A DNA stretch of 64,000 bases from Alphaproteobacteria bacterium UBA6324 (GCA_002439085.1 DJSW01000020.1:23214-87213); one strand, 5' to 3'; positions 25,370 through 34,618 are shown, counted from the stretch's first letter. Notes: generated from the letters alone by a model not told the origin. Numbers and translations are program-made.

Positions 25370-26326
25370 TCACCCGATCGCGTCCATAACCGCCCGCATA
25401 TCGGGCGGCAGAGGGATCTCGAATCGCATGATTTCGCCCGTTGACGGGTGCTCAAAGCTCATTTTATACGAATGAAGCGCCTGACGCGGGAATTCGACCG
25501 CTGGACGCAGCGACTCGATTCGCGCCGATTTGGGCGGTTTCCCGTACGTCGAGTCGCCGACCAAAGGATGCCCCAGCGCCGTCATATGGACGCGCACCTG
25601 ATGCGTCCGCCCCGTTTTTAACGAACATTCGACCAGACTGACCGCCCCGTTCGCGCACACTTCGACCGTTTGGTAATGCGTTTCCGCGCGCTTTCCGCCC
25701 GTTTGCAGGACGGCCATTTTCTTGCGGTTGACCGCGCTGCGCCCGATTTGCGTTTCAATGACGCCCCGCGCCGGATTCAACCGTCCCCACACCAACGCCA
25801 GATAGCACCGTTCCAAACTGTGGACGGCGAATTGCGCCGACAAAGCCCGATGCGTCGCGTCGTTTTTCGCAACGACCATCAATCCGCTGGTGTCTTTGTC
25901 CAGCCGGTGGACGATCCCCGGACGGATCACGCCGCCGATTCCCGACAGGCTTTCCCGACAATGCGCCAGCAAAGCGTTGACCAAAGTGCCGTCGCGGTTG
26001 CCCGCCGCCGGATGAACGACCATGCCCGCCGGTTTGTCGATCACCAGCAAATCGGCGTCTTCGTAAACGACGGTCAGCGGAATGTCCTGCGCCTGCGGAA
26101 CGGCGTCAACAGGGGCGGGAACGGCGATGGAATACACTTCGCCGGCCGCCGTTTTCCGATCCTGATCGTAAACGGCCGCGCCGTTTAAAAACACCGCCCC
26201 TTGGTCAATCAGGGCGGACACGCGGCTGCGCGACAGATCCGTGCAGGCGGCCAGCCATTTGTCCAACCGTATTTTGGCGTTTTGCGGATCAACGGTGGGG
26301 GCGGTTATGATTCTTTCGTTTGTCAT
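25370..26326 (-). CDS. rluD: RluA-family 23S rRNA pseudouridine synthase (RluD-like)
   Basis: A 318-residue enzyme isomerising uridines in 23S rRNA. The N-terminal S4 domain (IRLDKWLAACTDLSRSRVSALIDQG) is followed by the catalytic domain with IVHRLDKDTSGLMVVAKN, where the Asp is the nucleophile, then SLKTGRTHQVRVHMTALGHPLVGD. RluD rather than RluC is a judgement from the S4 domain, length and neighbourhood. Confidence 0.92.
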   Translation of the reverse strand: MTNERIITAPTVDPQNAKIRLDKWLAACTDLSRSRVSALIDQGAVFLNGAAVYDQDRKTAAGEVYSIAVPAPVDAVPQAQDIPLTVVYEDADLLVIDKPAGMVVHPAAGNRDGTLVNALLAHCRESLSGIGGVIRPGIVHRLDKDTSGLMVVAKNDATHRALSAQFAVHSLERCYLALVWGRLNPARGVIETQIGRSAVNRKKMAVLQTGGKRAETHYQTVEVCANGAVSLVECSLKTGRTHQVRVHMTALGHPLVGDSTYGKPPKSARIESLRPAVEFPRQALHSYKMSFEHPSTGEIMRFEIPLPPDMRAVMDAIG

Positions 26327-26424
26327 ACGCCGGATGTTGCCCCGTTTTTCGCCTTAAATCAAACTTTTCTTTTGAACAGGAAAGCGAATCCGTATAACCT
26401 GAACGCAATCAACGGAGTTTTCTT

Positions 26425-26751
26425 ATGAACAAAATCGCGTTTTTAAAGTTTTTGATCACATTCATCACGCTTTTGATTTTCCTGACTTTGGGCGGAATAG
26501 TATATGGTTTGGTGAATTACAAGACGACGCCGAAATTGCTGAGCGGCAAGAAAAAGTCCGCGCCGGCCGTCGTCGTCGCCGCGCCCGACTCCGTTCCGGA
26601 AATCCCGTTGAACCTGACAGCCAAAGAACATATCAAAACCGCCGTTTCCTGCGGCGACCGGCTGTGCCTGTTGGTCGTTTCCGATTTCGGCGAAGAACGC
26701 GTCATCATCGTCGATCCGGCGTCGCTGCAAATCAACGCCGTGTTGAAATAG
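26425..26751 (+). CDS. Small single-pass membrane protein
   Basis: A 108-residue protein with one N-terminal helix (residues ~8-32, FLITFITLLIFLTLGGIVYG), a low-complexity Ala/Val/Pro linker and a small beta-rich periplasmic domain with two Cys (VSCGDRLCLLVVS). Divergent from rluD, a pairing I recall from other alphaproteobacteria. The function is unknown. Its 3' end overlaps the convergent lysR by 20 bases. Confidence 0.78.
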   Translation: MNKIAFLKFLITFITLLIFLTLGGIVYGLVNYKTTPKLLSGKKKSAPAVVVAAPDSVPEIPLNLTAKEHIKTAVSCGDRLCLLVVSDFGEERVIIVDPASLQINAVLK

Positions 26752-27592
26752 TCGCCGCCCAATCCGACAGCTGTTTCACTTTCCGTTTGTTTTCAACAAG
26801 ATATGATAGGATATAGTCGGCCTTAACGCCGTCGTCCGTCAACGGAACGATCACGCGCCCCGCGCCGTCGTTGCGGTATTGCCGCACCAGCTTTGTGGTC
26901 AAAGTCGCCCGTTTTTCATCATCCAGCATCTGGCGGAACACGAAATAATCGTCAAACATCCGGATGTCGTGCCTGTTTTTCAGCGTGTCCAGAAACGCTT
27001 TCGTCTGATCGACAAAGGTGCCGCGTCCGCAATAAACGGCCATTTTCAACGGCGGTTCGTTCGCCAGACAAACGCCGTTCCGCCGTGCCAGCGGATCGTT
27101 TGCGTCAACGGACAGCATCAATTCCTCGTCAACGAACGGAACCGTTTCGATCAAAGCGTTTTCAGGTCGGCGCAGGGAAACGACGGCGTCGTACCGGTGC
27201 GACAGTAGCAGGTTTTCGATGTTCCGTTCGTCAAAAAAAAGTTCGGACGTGACCGCCGCGTCGGGGTGCGCCTTTTGAAACAAAGGAACGGCGAACCGCA
27301 TCGCCCCCGGATCGCAGAACCCCAGTTTCAGCACGGCGTTTTGCCTGAAACCGTCCCGCATTTCATCGGCCAGCGTCAATATCCGTTCCGCGTAAGCCAG
27401 CGCGGTGCGTCCGTTTTCGTTCAAAACGACACTGTTTTTGCCGCGGTCGAACAGGTTGACGCCCAGTTCGTTCTCTAATTTTTTCATCGACGCACTCAAT
27501 GCCGGTTGGGAAACGTGCAAAACATCCGCCGCGCGCGACATCGTGCCGCATTCGGCAATCGTTTTAAAGTACTTCAGCTGCGCCAGTTCCAT
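26732..27592 (-). CDS. LysR-family transcriptional regulator
   Basis: A 286-residue LysR protein. The winged helix-turn-helix is at the N-terminus (MELAQLKYFKTIAECGTMSRAADVLHVSQPALSASMKKLE...GVNLFDRG), followed by an effector-binding domain of periplasmic-binding fold. It is divergent from the cyclophilin-like gene at 27749 and its AKR and dehydrogenase neighbours, which are its most likely targets. The effector is unknown. Confidence 0.92.
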   Translation of the reverse strand: MELAQLKYFKTIAECGTMSRAADVLHVSQPALSASMKKLENELGVNLFDRGKNSVVLNENGRTALAYAERILTLADEMRDGFRQNAVLKLGFCDPGAMRFAVPLFQKAHPDAAVTSELFFDERNIENLLLSHRYDAVVSLRRPENALIETVPFVDEELMLSVDANDPLARRNGVCLANEPPLKMAVYCGRGTFVDQTKAFLDTLKNRHDIRMFDDYFVFRQMLDDEKRATLTTKLVRQYRNDGAGRVIVPLTDDGVKADYILSYLVENKRKVKQLSDWAATISTRR

Positions 27593-27748
27593 GTTCCCTC
27601 GCTATAAATTCAGGTTATAGCCCTATAAAAAAACGGTATTGGACTTTGTCCCGTCCGTCAACCAAAATCAAATCAACAAAATTCAAACCGGAAAAGGAAA
27701 AAACGCTGTGAACAAAGCGATATCCGCCGGCGGTTTACGGGTAAGAAA

Positions 27749-28180
27749 ATGAAACGTTTTTTGACTTTGCTTTCATTCGTTTGCTTCGCCGCCCCCTGCG
27801 CGGCGCGAGAGGAGGATTCTATGAAAATAAAACTGGTTTTCGATGGGCAAACCGTCGTCGTTTCCATGCAAGACAACGCAGCGACGCGTCAATTTTTGGC
27901 CATGTTGCCCGCGACGTTCGAGTTTGCGGATTTCGCGGGACAGGAAAAAATCACGGAATTTCCGCGTCCCGTGTCTTTGACGGACGCGCCGCGCGGCATG
28001 GTTGCTTCGGCGGGAAAGATGTTCATTTACGCCCCGTGGGGAAATCTGGGCATTTTTTACAAAGACCACGGCCGCACGGTTGACGACAGCCTGATCCATA
28101 TGGGCGACGTGGAAAGCGGGCTTGACCTGCTGGCGGGCAAACGCGGCGGCTTTACGGCCGAAATCGACATTTTGAAATAA
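27749..28180 (+). CDS. Secreted cyclophilin-like-fold protein
   Basis: A 143-residue protein with a signal peptide (MKRFLTLLSFVCFAAPCAA). The single domain fits the cyclophilin-like family: KLVFDGQTVVVSMQDNAATRQ, LPATFEFADFAGQEKITEFP and FIYAPWGNLGIFYKDH. These are not proline isomerases in any case I know; the role is undefined. It is 12 bases upstream of the aldo/keto reductase and divergent from lysR. The two gene products are often found together. Confidence 0.82.
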   Translation: MKRFLTLLSFVCFAAPCAAREEDSMKIKLVFDGQTVVVSMQDNAATRQFLAMLPATFEFADFAGQEKITEFPRPVSLTDAPRGMVASAGKMFIYAPWGNLGIFYKDHGRTVDDSLIHMGDVESGLDLLAGKRGGFTAEIDILK

Positions 28181-28192
28181 GGGAGGCATCCG

Positions 28193-29272
28193 ATGAACAG
28201 ACGCGATTTTTTGAAAACCGGCGCGGTCGCGGCGGTCGTTTTGGCGGCGGGCGGATTGGCAGTGAAAAACACTGTTTTAAAGAAAAAAACGGGGCTGGAA
28301 AAACGGAATTTGGGCGGGCTGAACGTTTCCGCCGTCGGTTTGGGATGTCTGCCCATGGTCGGGTACTACGGCGGAACGTATGATAAAAACGAAATGATCG
28401 CCCTGATCCGCCGCGCCTATGACCGCGGAGTGACCTTTTTCGACACGGCGGAGGTTTACGGCCCTCACACCAGCGAAACATGGGTCGGCGAGGCTTTGGA
28501 ACCGTTCCGCGACCGCATCAAAATCGCGACGAAATTCGGTTTCGGCGTCGAAGAGGGGCGGCCGACCGCGTTGAACAGCCGTCCCGACCACATCCGCCGC
28601 GCGGTGGAAGGGTCGCTGAAACGGCTGGGTACCGACCATATTGATTTGCTGTACCAGCACCGCGTCGATCCGGACGTTCCGATGTCCGATGTCGCCGGAA
28701 CGGTCAAGGATTTGATGGCGGAGGGCAAAGTCCTGCACTGGGGATTGTCCGAAGCGGGCGCGAAATCCATCCGCGCGGCGCACGCGGTTTGCCCCGTTTC
28801 CGCCGTTCAAAGCGAATATTCGCTGATTTGGCGCGAACCGGAAACAAAGATTTTTCCGACTTTGCGCGAATTGGGAATCGGTTTTGTGCCGTATTGTCCG
28901 CTGGGGCGCGCGCTGCTGACCGGCGCGATCAAAGCGGACAGCCGTTTTTACAACGAACGGCGCGCGACGCTGCCGATGTTCACGCCCGAAGCCTTGCCGC
29001 ACAATATGCAAATCTTCGATTTGACAAGGAAATGGGCGGAAAAGCTGGGCGTCACGCCCGCGCAATTCGCCTTGATCTGGCTGTTGTCCCAAGCGCCGGA
29101 CATTGTGCCGATTCCCGGAACGACAAATCCGGAACATCTGGACAAGCTGACGGAAAATATGAACGTTCGCTTGACCGCAGGACAGCGGTTGGAATTTGAA
29201 CGGGACTATGCGCGAATCCGCCTGATCGGGCACCGCGCCGATCCGTTCACCGAAAGCCAGATCGACAAATAG
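28193..29272 (+). CDS. Aldo/keto reductase with twin-arginine-type leader
   Basis: A 359-residue oxidoreductase. MNRRDFLKTGAVAAVVLAAGG resembles a Tat signal (RRDFLK), so it may be exported or membrane-held. The AKR barrel follows: GLGCLPM, FFDTAEVYGPHTSE (catalytic Asp/Tyr), IKIATKFGF (Lys), DHIDLLYQHRVDP (His) and the NADPH region IPGTTNPEHLDKL. The substrate is unknown. In an operon with the cyclophilin-like protein. Confidence 0.92.
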   Translation: MNRRDFLKTGAVAAVVLAAGGLAVKNTVLKKKTGLEKRNLGGLNVSAVGLGCLPMVGYYGGTYDKNEMIALIRRAYDRGVTFFDTAEVYGPHTSETWVGEALEPFRDRIKIATKFGFGVEEGRPTALNSRPDHIRRAVEGSLKRLGTDHIDLLYQHRVDPDVPMSDVAGTVKDLMAEGKVLHWGLSEAGAKSIRAAHAVCPVSAVQSEYSLIWREPETKIFPTLRELGIGFVPYCPLGRALLTGAIKADSRFYNERRATLPMFTPEALPHNMQIFDLTRKWAEKLGVTPAQFALIWLLSQAPDIVPIPGTTNPEHLDKLTENMNVRLTAGQRLEFERDYARIRLIGHRADPFTESQIDK

Positions 29273-29370
29273 GCGGATTTCCTTTTCAATCCGGTTTGAA
29301 CTGTGAATTGACTTCACGGGCGGGGGATTTTATAACGGAACGGGTCAAACCGTTTGAAAAGGGGGATTTT

Positions 29371-30459
29371 ATGAAACGCAGCATCGTCACTTTGCCCGAT
29401 TACGCCATTGGCGCGGACGTTTATGAAAAAGCGGGGGCTTTTATCAAAAAATACGGCGCGACGGCCGTGATCATCGGCGGAAAAACCGCCATGTCCGTCG
29501 CGGCGGGGGATTTGACGGACGCGTTGGCGCGCGACGGCGTTTCCGTGACGGGGCAAGTGTGGTTCGGCGGCGATTCCACCTATGAAAACGTCGAAATGCT
29601 GGTGGCGGACGAAACCGTCAAATCGGCCGATGTCGTTTTGGCCGTCGGCGGCGGCAAATGCTGCGACACGTGCAAAGTCGTCGCGGAACGGCTGGGCAAA
29701 CCGCTGTTCACGTTCCCGACCATTTCGTCGAACTGCGCGCCGTGCACGGCTTTGGCGATCATGTACAACGCGGACGGCAGCTTTAAAAACAACTTTTATT
29801 GCGCGCATCCGCCCTTGTGCGTGTTCATCAACGACAAAATCATCGCCGAATCCCCGATCGCCTATCTGCGCGCGGGCATCGGCGACGCGCTGAGCAAAGA
29901 AGCCGAGGTCGAGCTGGCCTTGCGCCACGTCGAACCGGATCAGAACCTGTTGGTCGGCCGGTGTTTGTGCGCCGCCTGCACCGAACCGCTGCTGCAATAC
30001 GGCGAAGAGGCGTTGAAAGCCTGCGAAAACAACCAAACGTCCAAAGCGTTGCAAGAGGTCGTTCTGGACATCGTCATTTCCACGGGATTGGTCAGCAACA
30101 TGACGGTTTGCCCCGAATTTTATTACAACACGAATCTGGCGCACTGCTTTTACTACGGGGCGACGATCTTTCCCGTCGCGCATCAGTATCTGCACGGGTT
30201 CATCGTGGCGTTCGGCGTATCCGTTTTGCTGGATTACGACGGTCAAACCGAATTGCGCGACCGTGTGATGCGGTTTTACAAAAAAACGGGGCTGCCCGTT
30301 ACGCTGGCGGATATCGGCCTGACGCGCGAAGATTTGCCCGCTTTGATTGAAAAAGCGACGCACGTCCCCGGATGGCACGTCGAAGGATACGATTTGAACG
30401 CCGAAAAATTCCGCAAATCGGTCATTAACGTGGACGATTTGGGAAAAACGCTGAAATAG
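29371..30459 (+). CDS. Glycerol dehydrogenase-like iron-containing alcohol dehydrogenase
   Basis: A 362-residue GldA-type enzyme. NAD-binding elements VLAVGGGKCCDTCK and FPTISSNCAPCTALAIMY replace the usual GGGKtlDtaK and PTiastDAP. Metal ligands are expected in DALSKEAE and HQYLHG. The unusually high Cys count near the active site (KCCDTCK, NCAPCT) is notable. It probably oxidises glycerol or reduces dihydroxyacetone-like substrates with NAD. GGGGGA precedes the ATG at 29371. The spacing from the AKR gene suggests a separate transcript. Confidence 0.85.
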   Translation: MKRSIVTLPDYAIGADVYEKAGAFIKKYGATAVIIGGKTAMSVAAGDLTDALARDGVSVTGQVWFGGDSTYENVEMLVADETVKSADVVLAVGGGKCCDTCKVVAERLGKPLFTFPTISSNCAPCTALAIMYNADGSFKNNFYCAHPPLCVFINDKIIAESPIAYLRAGIGDALSKEAEVELALRHVEPDQNLLVGRCLCAACTEPLLQYGEEALKACENNQTSKALQEVVLDIVISTGLVSNMTVCPEFYYNTNLAHCFYYGATIFPVAHQYLHGFIVAFGVSVLLDYDGQTELRDRVMRFYKKTGLPVTLADIGLTREDLPALIEKATHVPGWHVEGYDLNAEKFRKSVINVDDLGKTLK

Positions 30460-30495
30460 ATATTTTATTAACGGTTGGGCTTTATCCTTTATCCG

Positions 30496-30724
30496 AAACA
30501 TTTGATGAATGTTTCGGGGTGTGGAAACCCCTCTAATGCGTCTTGTGTAAAGACGATAATTTTGCACGCCTTCTGGTTCAAACGACCGGAAGGCGACAAA
30601 ATAAGTGTATGCGAAACACCGCGGGATACTAGTTGACCGCGGCGTGTTCGGCATATGCGAATATGTCGCACTATTTCATTAGAGTAGTTTCCAACTTCCG
30701 GTCGCCTTCATCAGGCGACTTTTT
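30496..30724 (+). ncRNA. Large multibranched structured RNA ahead of restriction-modification genes
   Basis: Between gldA and the RM gene. A long-range closing helix TGGAAAC (30522-30528)/GTTTCCA (30687-30693) plus CTCTAATG (30531-30538)/CATTAGAG (30677-30684) encloses several hairpins: GTCTT/AAGAC, GCCTTCTGGT/ACCGGAAGGC, ACACCGCGG/CCGCGGCGTGT and CATAT/ATATG, with AAATA/TATTT at the foot. CGAAACATT/AATGTTTCG precedes it. It ends in a terminator GTCGCCT/AGGCGAC with five T (30701-30724). Possible promoter TTAACG-16-TATCCG (30468-30495). No known RNA family is recognised. Confidence 0.6.
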
Positions 30725-30743
30725 CGTTTAAAGGAAACGCTTG

Positions 30744-32747
30744 ATGCCCAGTATCGAAGAAAAAATCGAAAACATCGCCAAGGAACAGCTGAAAAAATGC
30801 CGGACGTTCACCAAAACCGAAAGCGTTAACGCCGAAATTGACGACGCGTTGAAAAACGCCCCGTCCAAAAGCGGCGGAAAAGGAAACAACTATCCCGACA
30901 TCAAATTGTTTCTGACGACGAAATCCAACCGGAAAATCCCCGTGATGATCGAGGTCAAAGGAACGAAAGGGGCTTTGATCAAAACAGCATTGAACGGCGA
31001 AATCGACAATTCAAAGCCGGCCAACATTCAAAAATACGCGGTGAACGGGGCGGTTCATTACGCCGATGCGATTGTGAAAAACACAGTATCGTACAAGGAA
31101 TCCGTCGCCGTCGGCGTGAACGGATACGAAGACGCGGGCGAAATCAAAACGGAACTGGGCGTTTATTACGTTTCGGCGAACAACTTTTGCATCCCGAAAA
31201 AAGTCGGCGATTACAGCGATTTAAGTTTTCTGTATCCGGAAAATTTTGAAAGCTTCGTTCAAAAAATCGACGCGCTTTCCCTGACCGAAGAGGAAAAAGA
31301 GGCGAAAGCCAAAGATTACGAAAACCAAATCGAAATCAAGCTGAAAGCGTTGAACCAAAAAATGCACGACGAATTGAAAATATCCGTCGGGTCGCGCGTT
31401 CAGCTGGTGGCGGGGCTGATTATGGCGGCTTTGGGCGTTGACGGCAGGGTTTCCCCGCTGGAAATAACGGATTTAAAGGGCGACACGGGGGAAAATTCAA
31501 ACGACGGAAAGATCGTCGTCAACAAAATCGCCGACTTTTTAAACGAAAAGAATCTGCCCAAGGAAAAGCGGGAGCTGATCGTTTCCGATTTGTCGCAGGT
31601 GTTCGTTTATTCGCAAATCTACAAACCCAAAAACGGCGAAAGCGCGATTAAAACCGTCTATACCGTCATTAAAAACGACATCATGCCGATTTTCACGTCG
31701 GCGCGGCATTTGGACTTTACGGGCAGACTGTTCAACGTACTGAACGAATGGGTGGACATTCCGGACGGCGATAAAAACGATGTCGTGCTGACCCCGCGCT
31801 ATGTCTGCGAATTTATGGCGAAGCTGTGCAAAGTCAACAAGGACAGCTATGTTTGGGACTATGCGACGGGCAGCGCGGGATTTTTGATTTCCGCGATGAA
31901 GCAAATGATCGACGACGCGGAAAAAACGATCGCCAGTCCGAAAGAACGCGCCGAAAAAATCGCGCACATCAAATATTTTCAGTTGCTGGGCGTCGAACTG
32001 CGCGCCGACATTTATATGCTGGCGGTGCTGAACATGATTTTGATGGGGGACGGTTCGTGCAACATTTTGCACAAGGATTCCCTGACCGAATTTAAAGGAA
32101 ATTACGAACAGGGGACGCAAAAGGACACGCCGTTTCCCGCGGATGTTTTCCTGTTGAATCCGCCCTATTCCGCCAAAGGAAAGGGATTTGTCTTCGTTGA
32201 ACGCGCACTTGGCCGGATGTCGGGCGGCCGCGCCGCGGTTTTGATTCAGGAAAACGCCGGCAGCGGCAACGGTTTGCCCTACACAAAGGAAATTCTGAAA
32301 CGCAACACGCTGGTCGCCGCGATTCACATGAGCGACATCTTTTGCGGCAAAGCGGGCGTGCAGACGGCGATTTACGTTTTCGACGCCGGCGTTCCGCACG
32401 GCGCGGACAATCTGGTGAAATTCATTGATTTTTCAAACGACGGCTATACGCGTCAAAACCGCAAAAAATCAAGCGCGGACGTTAATTTGAAAAACACGGG
32501 CGACGCCGCCGGCCGCTATCGCGAAGTTGCCGACATCGTTTTAAACCGCAAAAAGGCGACGCATTATTTTGACGATTGCGTGACGGAGGACACGATTTCC
32601 CTGAACGGCGACGATTGGACATACGCGCAGCACAAACGGGTGGACACGATTCCGACCGAATCCGATTTCAGAAAAACCGTCGCGGATTATTTGGCGTGGA
32701 AAGTGTCAACCCTGTTGAAATCGGAGGGAACGCCCGAAAATTTTTGA
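30744..32747 (+). CDS. BcgI-like restriction/adenine-methyltransferase subunit
   Basis: A 667-residue fused restriction-modification protein. The N-terminus has a PD-(D/E)xK-like nuclease (YPDIKLFL ... MIEVKG, residues ~72-75). The N6-adenine MTase part has motif I VWDYATGSAGFLI (~371) and motif IV NPPYS (~472). Size and pairing with a separate specificity subunit resemble type IIB BcgI-like enzymes that cut both sides of a bipartite site. The ATG at 30744 has AAGGAA 8 bases upstream. It follows the terminator of the structured RNA by 19 bases. Confidence 0.85.
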   Translation: MPSIEEKIENIAKEQLKKCRTFTKTESVNAEIDDALKNAPSKSGGKGNNYPDIKLFLTTKSNRKIPVMIEVKGTKGALIKTALNGEIDNSKPANIQKYAVNGAVHYADAIVKNTVSYKESVAVGVNGYEDAGEIKTELGVYYVSANNFCIPKKVGDYSDLSFLYPENFESFVQKIDALSLTEEEKEAKAKDYENQIEIKLKALNQKMHDELKISVGSRVQLVAGLIMAALGVDGRVSPLEITDLKGDTGENSNDGKIVVNKIADFLNEKNLPKEKRELIVSDLSQVFVYSQIYKPKNGESAIKTVYTVIKNDIMPIFTSARHLDFTGRLFNVLNEWVDIPDGDKNDVVLTPRYVCEFMAKLCKVNKDSYVWDYATGSAGFLISAMKQMIDDAEKTIASPKERAEKIAHIKYFQLLGVELRADIYMLAVLNMILMGDGSCNILHKDSLTEFKGNYEQGTQKDTPFPADVFLLNPPYSAKGKGFVFVERALGRMSGGRAAVLIQENAGSGNGLPYTKEILKRNTLVAAIHMSDIFCGKAGVQTAIYVFDAGVPHGADNLVKFIDFSNDGYTRQNRKKSSADVNLKNTGDAAGRYREVADIVLNRKKATHYFDDCVTEDTISLNGDDWTYAQHKRVDTIPTESDFRKTVADYLAWKVSTLLKSEGTPENF

Positions 32748-33871
32748 CCGGCCCCCGTTTGGAAAAATTGAACAAGGAATTTGAACAAAACGGGGGCGAA
32801 TGGAAAGAATTTAAAATCGGGGAATTGTTTGATATACATCCGACAAAAGCTTACAAACTGACAAACGCGGATTTACTGAACATCAACGGGAAAACGCCCG
32901 TCGTTTCAAATACCGGCTTGAACAACGGCATCATCGGATTCAGTGCTTTGCCACCAACCGAACAAGGCAATATCATCACATACAGCGACACGACGACATC
33001 GGACGGTATTTTTTATCAGCCTGCCGATTTTATCGGTTATCCGCATATCCAAGGATTATATCCGCATCAAGAAAATAAATGGTTTGAAAAATCGCTGTTA
33101 TATTTTGTGTCGTTGTTTCGTAAAAGTGCGGCCGGACGTTTTGATTACACCAATAAATTCAATCGTAAAACAGCGGCTGAATTGACAGTCATTCTTCCCG
33201 CCGCGCCCGACGGAATGCCGGATTTTTCCTATATGGAACGGTATATCGGCGAGCTTGCGGCGTATCTGCGCGCCGCCGGATTGGAAAATTACGATTTAAC
33301 CGCCGCCGAACAAACCGCGTTGGACGATTTTAAAAACAATCGCTTGAATTTTAAGGAATTTAAAATTGGCAATTTGTTTGAAATTTCAACGCCAAAGAAG
33401 AAATTTAACGCAAATTCTGTTAAATTCGGCGGACGCTTTCCTTATGTCGTCAGGACATCTTTAAATAACGGTATTCGCGATTTTTTAGATGAGGATGAAC
33501 GTTTCTTAAATTCTGCCGGCACAATATCGTTCGGTCAAGATACGGCGACGATTTTTTATCAGGAAAAGCCTTATTTTACAGGTGATAAAATAAAAATCCT
33601 ACGATTTAAGATAATGAATTTAAATGAAAAAATTGCCAACTTTATGTTGACACTGATGCGAAAAAGCTTTTCCCATTTTCAATGGGGGCAAAGTTCTTTC
33701 AATGAAAACGTTTTAAAAAATGTTGCTATCAAGCTTCCTGTAACAAGTGATGCGCCGGATTTTACTTTTATGGAATCGTTCATCACGGCGCAGCAAAAGC
33801 TGGCGATCAGGGACATTGTGTTGTGGAAAGACAAAGTCATATCCGAAACGCGGAAAATCGCGAATGTTTGA
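32744..33871 (+). CDS. Specificity (S) subunit of the BcgI-like system
   Basis: About 375 residues with two tandem target-recognition domains, each opening with the same element: WKEFKIGELFDIHPTKAY and FKEFKIGNLFEISTPKKKF. Each contains NTGLNNGI or RTSLNNGI, and helical spacers lie between and after. No ATG precedes the first domain. TTG at 32744 overlaps the RM stop (TTGA), giving coupled translation; TTG at 32759 or 32768 are alternatives. The second domain is more AT-rich than the first, consistent with domain exchange. Confidence 0.82.
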   Translation: MTGPRLEKLNKEFEQNGGEWKEFKIGELFDIHPTKAYKLTNADLLNINGKTPVVSNTGLNNGIIGFSALPPTEQGNIITYSDTTTSDGIFYQPADFIGYPHIQGLYPHQENKWFEKSLLYFVSLFRKSAAGRFDYTNKFNRKTAAELTVILPAAPDGMPDFSYMERYIGELAAYLRAAGLENYDLTAAEQTALDDFKNNRLNFKEFKIGNLFEISTPKKKFNANSVKFGGRFPYVVRTSLNNGIRDFLDEDERFLNSAGTISFGQDTATIFYQEKPYFTGDKIKILRFKIMNLNEKIANFMLTLMRKSFSHFQWGQSSFNENVLKNVAIKLPVTSDAPDFTFMESFITAQQKLAIRDIVLWKDKVISETRKIANV

Positions 33872-33880
33872 CGCAAAAGA

Positions 33881-33919
33881 AAACCCCCGCCGGAAAAGCC
33901 TGACGGGGGTTTGATTTTT
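33881..33919 (+). terminator. Terminator after S subunit (bidirectional)
   Basis: AAACCCCCG/CGGGGGTTT stem with a 14-base loop, then GATTTTT. Also positioned to end the convergent ferredoxin gene. Confidence 0.8.
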
Positions 33920-33935
33920 CGCGTTTGAAACGGAA

Positions 33936-34160
33936 TTAAGCCTTCGCGGATTCTTCGGCGTTGAACTTGATCCATTTTTCATCGGCGTCCGCGTCGTTGC
34001 AGATCGCGCCCTGCGGGCATTCGGAAATGCAAACGCCGCAATCAATGCAGGTGTCGGGGTTGACAACGGCCTGCGTGTCCGCTTCGGTGATCGCGCCGAC
34101 GGGGCAAACGTCGATGCAGGTCAGGCATTTCACGCAGGAATCGTTAATAACAGAAGCCAT
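33936..34160 (-). CDS. 2[4Fe-4S] ferredoxin
   Basis: A 74-residue electron carrier. Two cluster motifs, CVKCLTCIDVCP and CIDCGVCISECP, are standard clostridial-type CxxCxxCxxxCP sites; an acidic C-terminal extension follows. Strong Shine-Dalgarno (AGGAG) before the ATG. It neighbours the S4 protein and SUV3-like helicase as in many alphaproteobacteria. Confidence 0.94.
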   Translation of the reverse strand: MASVINDSCVKCLTCIDVCPVGAITEADTQAVVNPDTCIDCGVCISECPQGAICNDADADEKWIKFNAEESAKA

Positions 34161-34243
34161 TTTAAATCTCCTCTAAACAGGTTTGTATGACACAGTCAAT
34201 ATAAACTTTTCCCCCCGCTTTTCAAGACGGAATCGAAACGCCG

Positions 34244-34615
34244 TTAAAATTTGCCTTTCAGCCGGTTCAGCGCGCGGCGGTCGCGTTTGGTCGGACGCCC
34301 CGATCCCGCCGGACGGTATTCAAACGCGGATTTCGGCGGCGGCGCCGTCCGTTCCGGTTCACGCAGGTTTTCGTACAGCGTTTGCGCGACGGGCGCGCCG
34401 ACCCGCCGTTCGGCGAATCCGGCCACCCGTATGAAAAAACGCACGGTCGCGCGCAGAAAAACCAGCTCGTCGCCGATTTTAACGTCAACCGACGATTTCA
34501 GAACCTTGTCCCCGTTCAGCGCGACGTGACCGCCCGCGACCATTTCCTGCGCCGCCGTCCGCGTTTTGGCGAAACGGGCGAAGTACAGCCATTTGTCGAT
34601 GCGTTGGGATTCCAC
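34244..34615 (-). CDS. S4-domain RNA-binding protein (Hsp15-like)
   Basis: A 123-residue protein: an S4 domain at residues 1-60 (QRIDKWLYFARFAKTRTAAQEMVAGGHVALNG), then a basic tail RPTKRDRRALNRLKGKF. Hsp15/HslR relatives bind 50S subunits carrying stalled nascent chains. The start is GTG at 34615, 3 bases after the helicase stop, so the two are coupled. Confidence 0.88.
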   Translation of the reverse strand: MESQRIDKWLYFARFAKTRTAAQEMVAGGHVALNGDKVLKSSVDVKIGDELVFLRATVRFFIRVAGFAERRVGAPVAQTLYENLREPERTAPPPKSAFEYRPAGSGRPTKRDRRALNRLKGKF

Positions 34616-34618
34616 CGC

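Noticed and set aside
30496..30730. Retron-like msr/msd because of the long closing inverted repeat
   Set aside because: No reverse transcriptase follows; the next gene is a methylase-nuclease. The RNA ends in a normal terminator.
30496..30730. tmRNA, 6S RNA or RNase P RNA
   Set aside because: The conserved tmRNA end and tag frame, the RNase P core (GAGGAAAGTCC type) and the simple 6S bubble hairpin are not seen.
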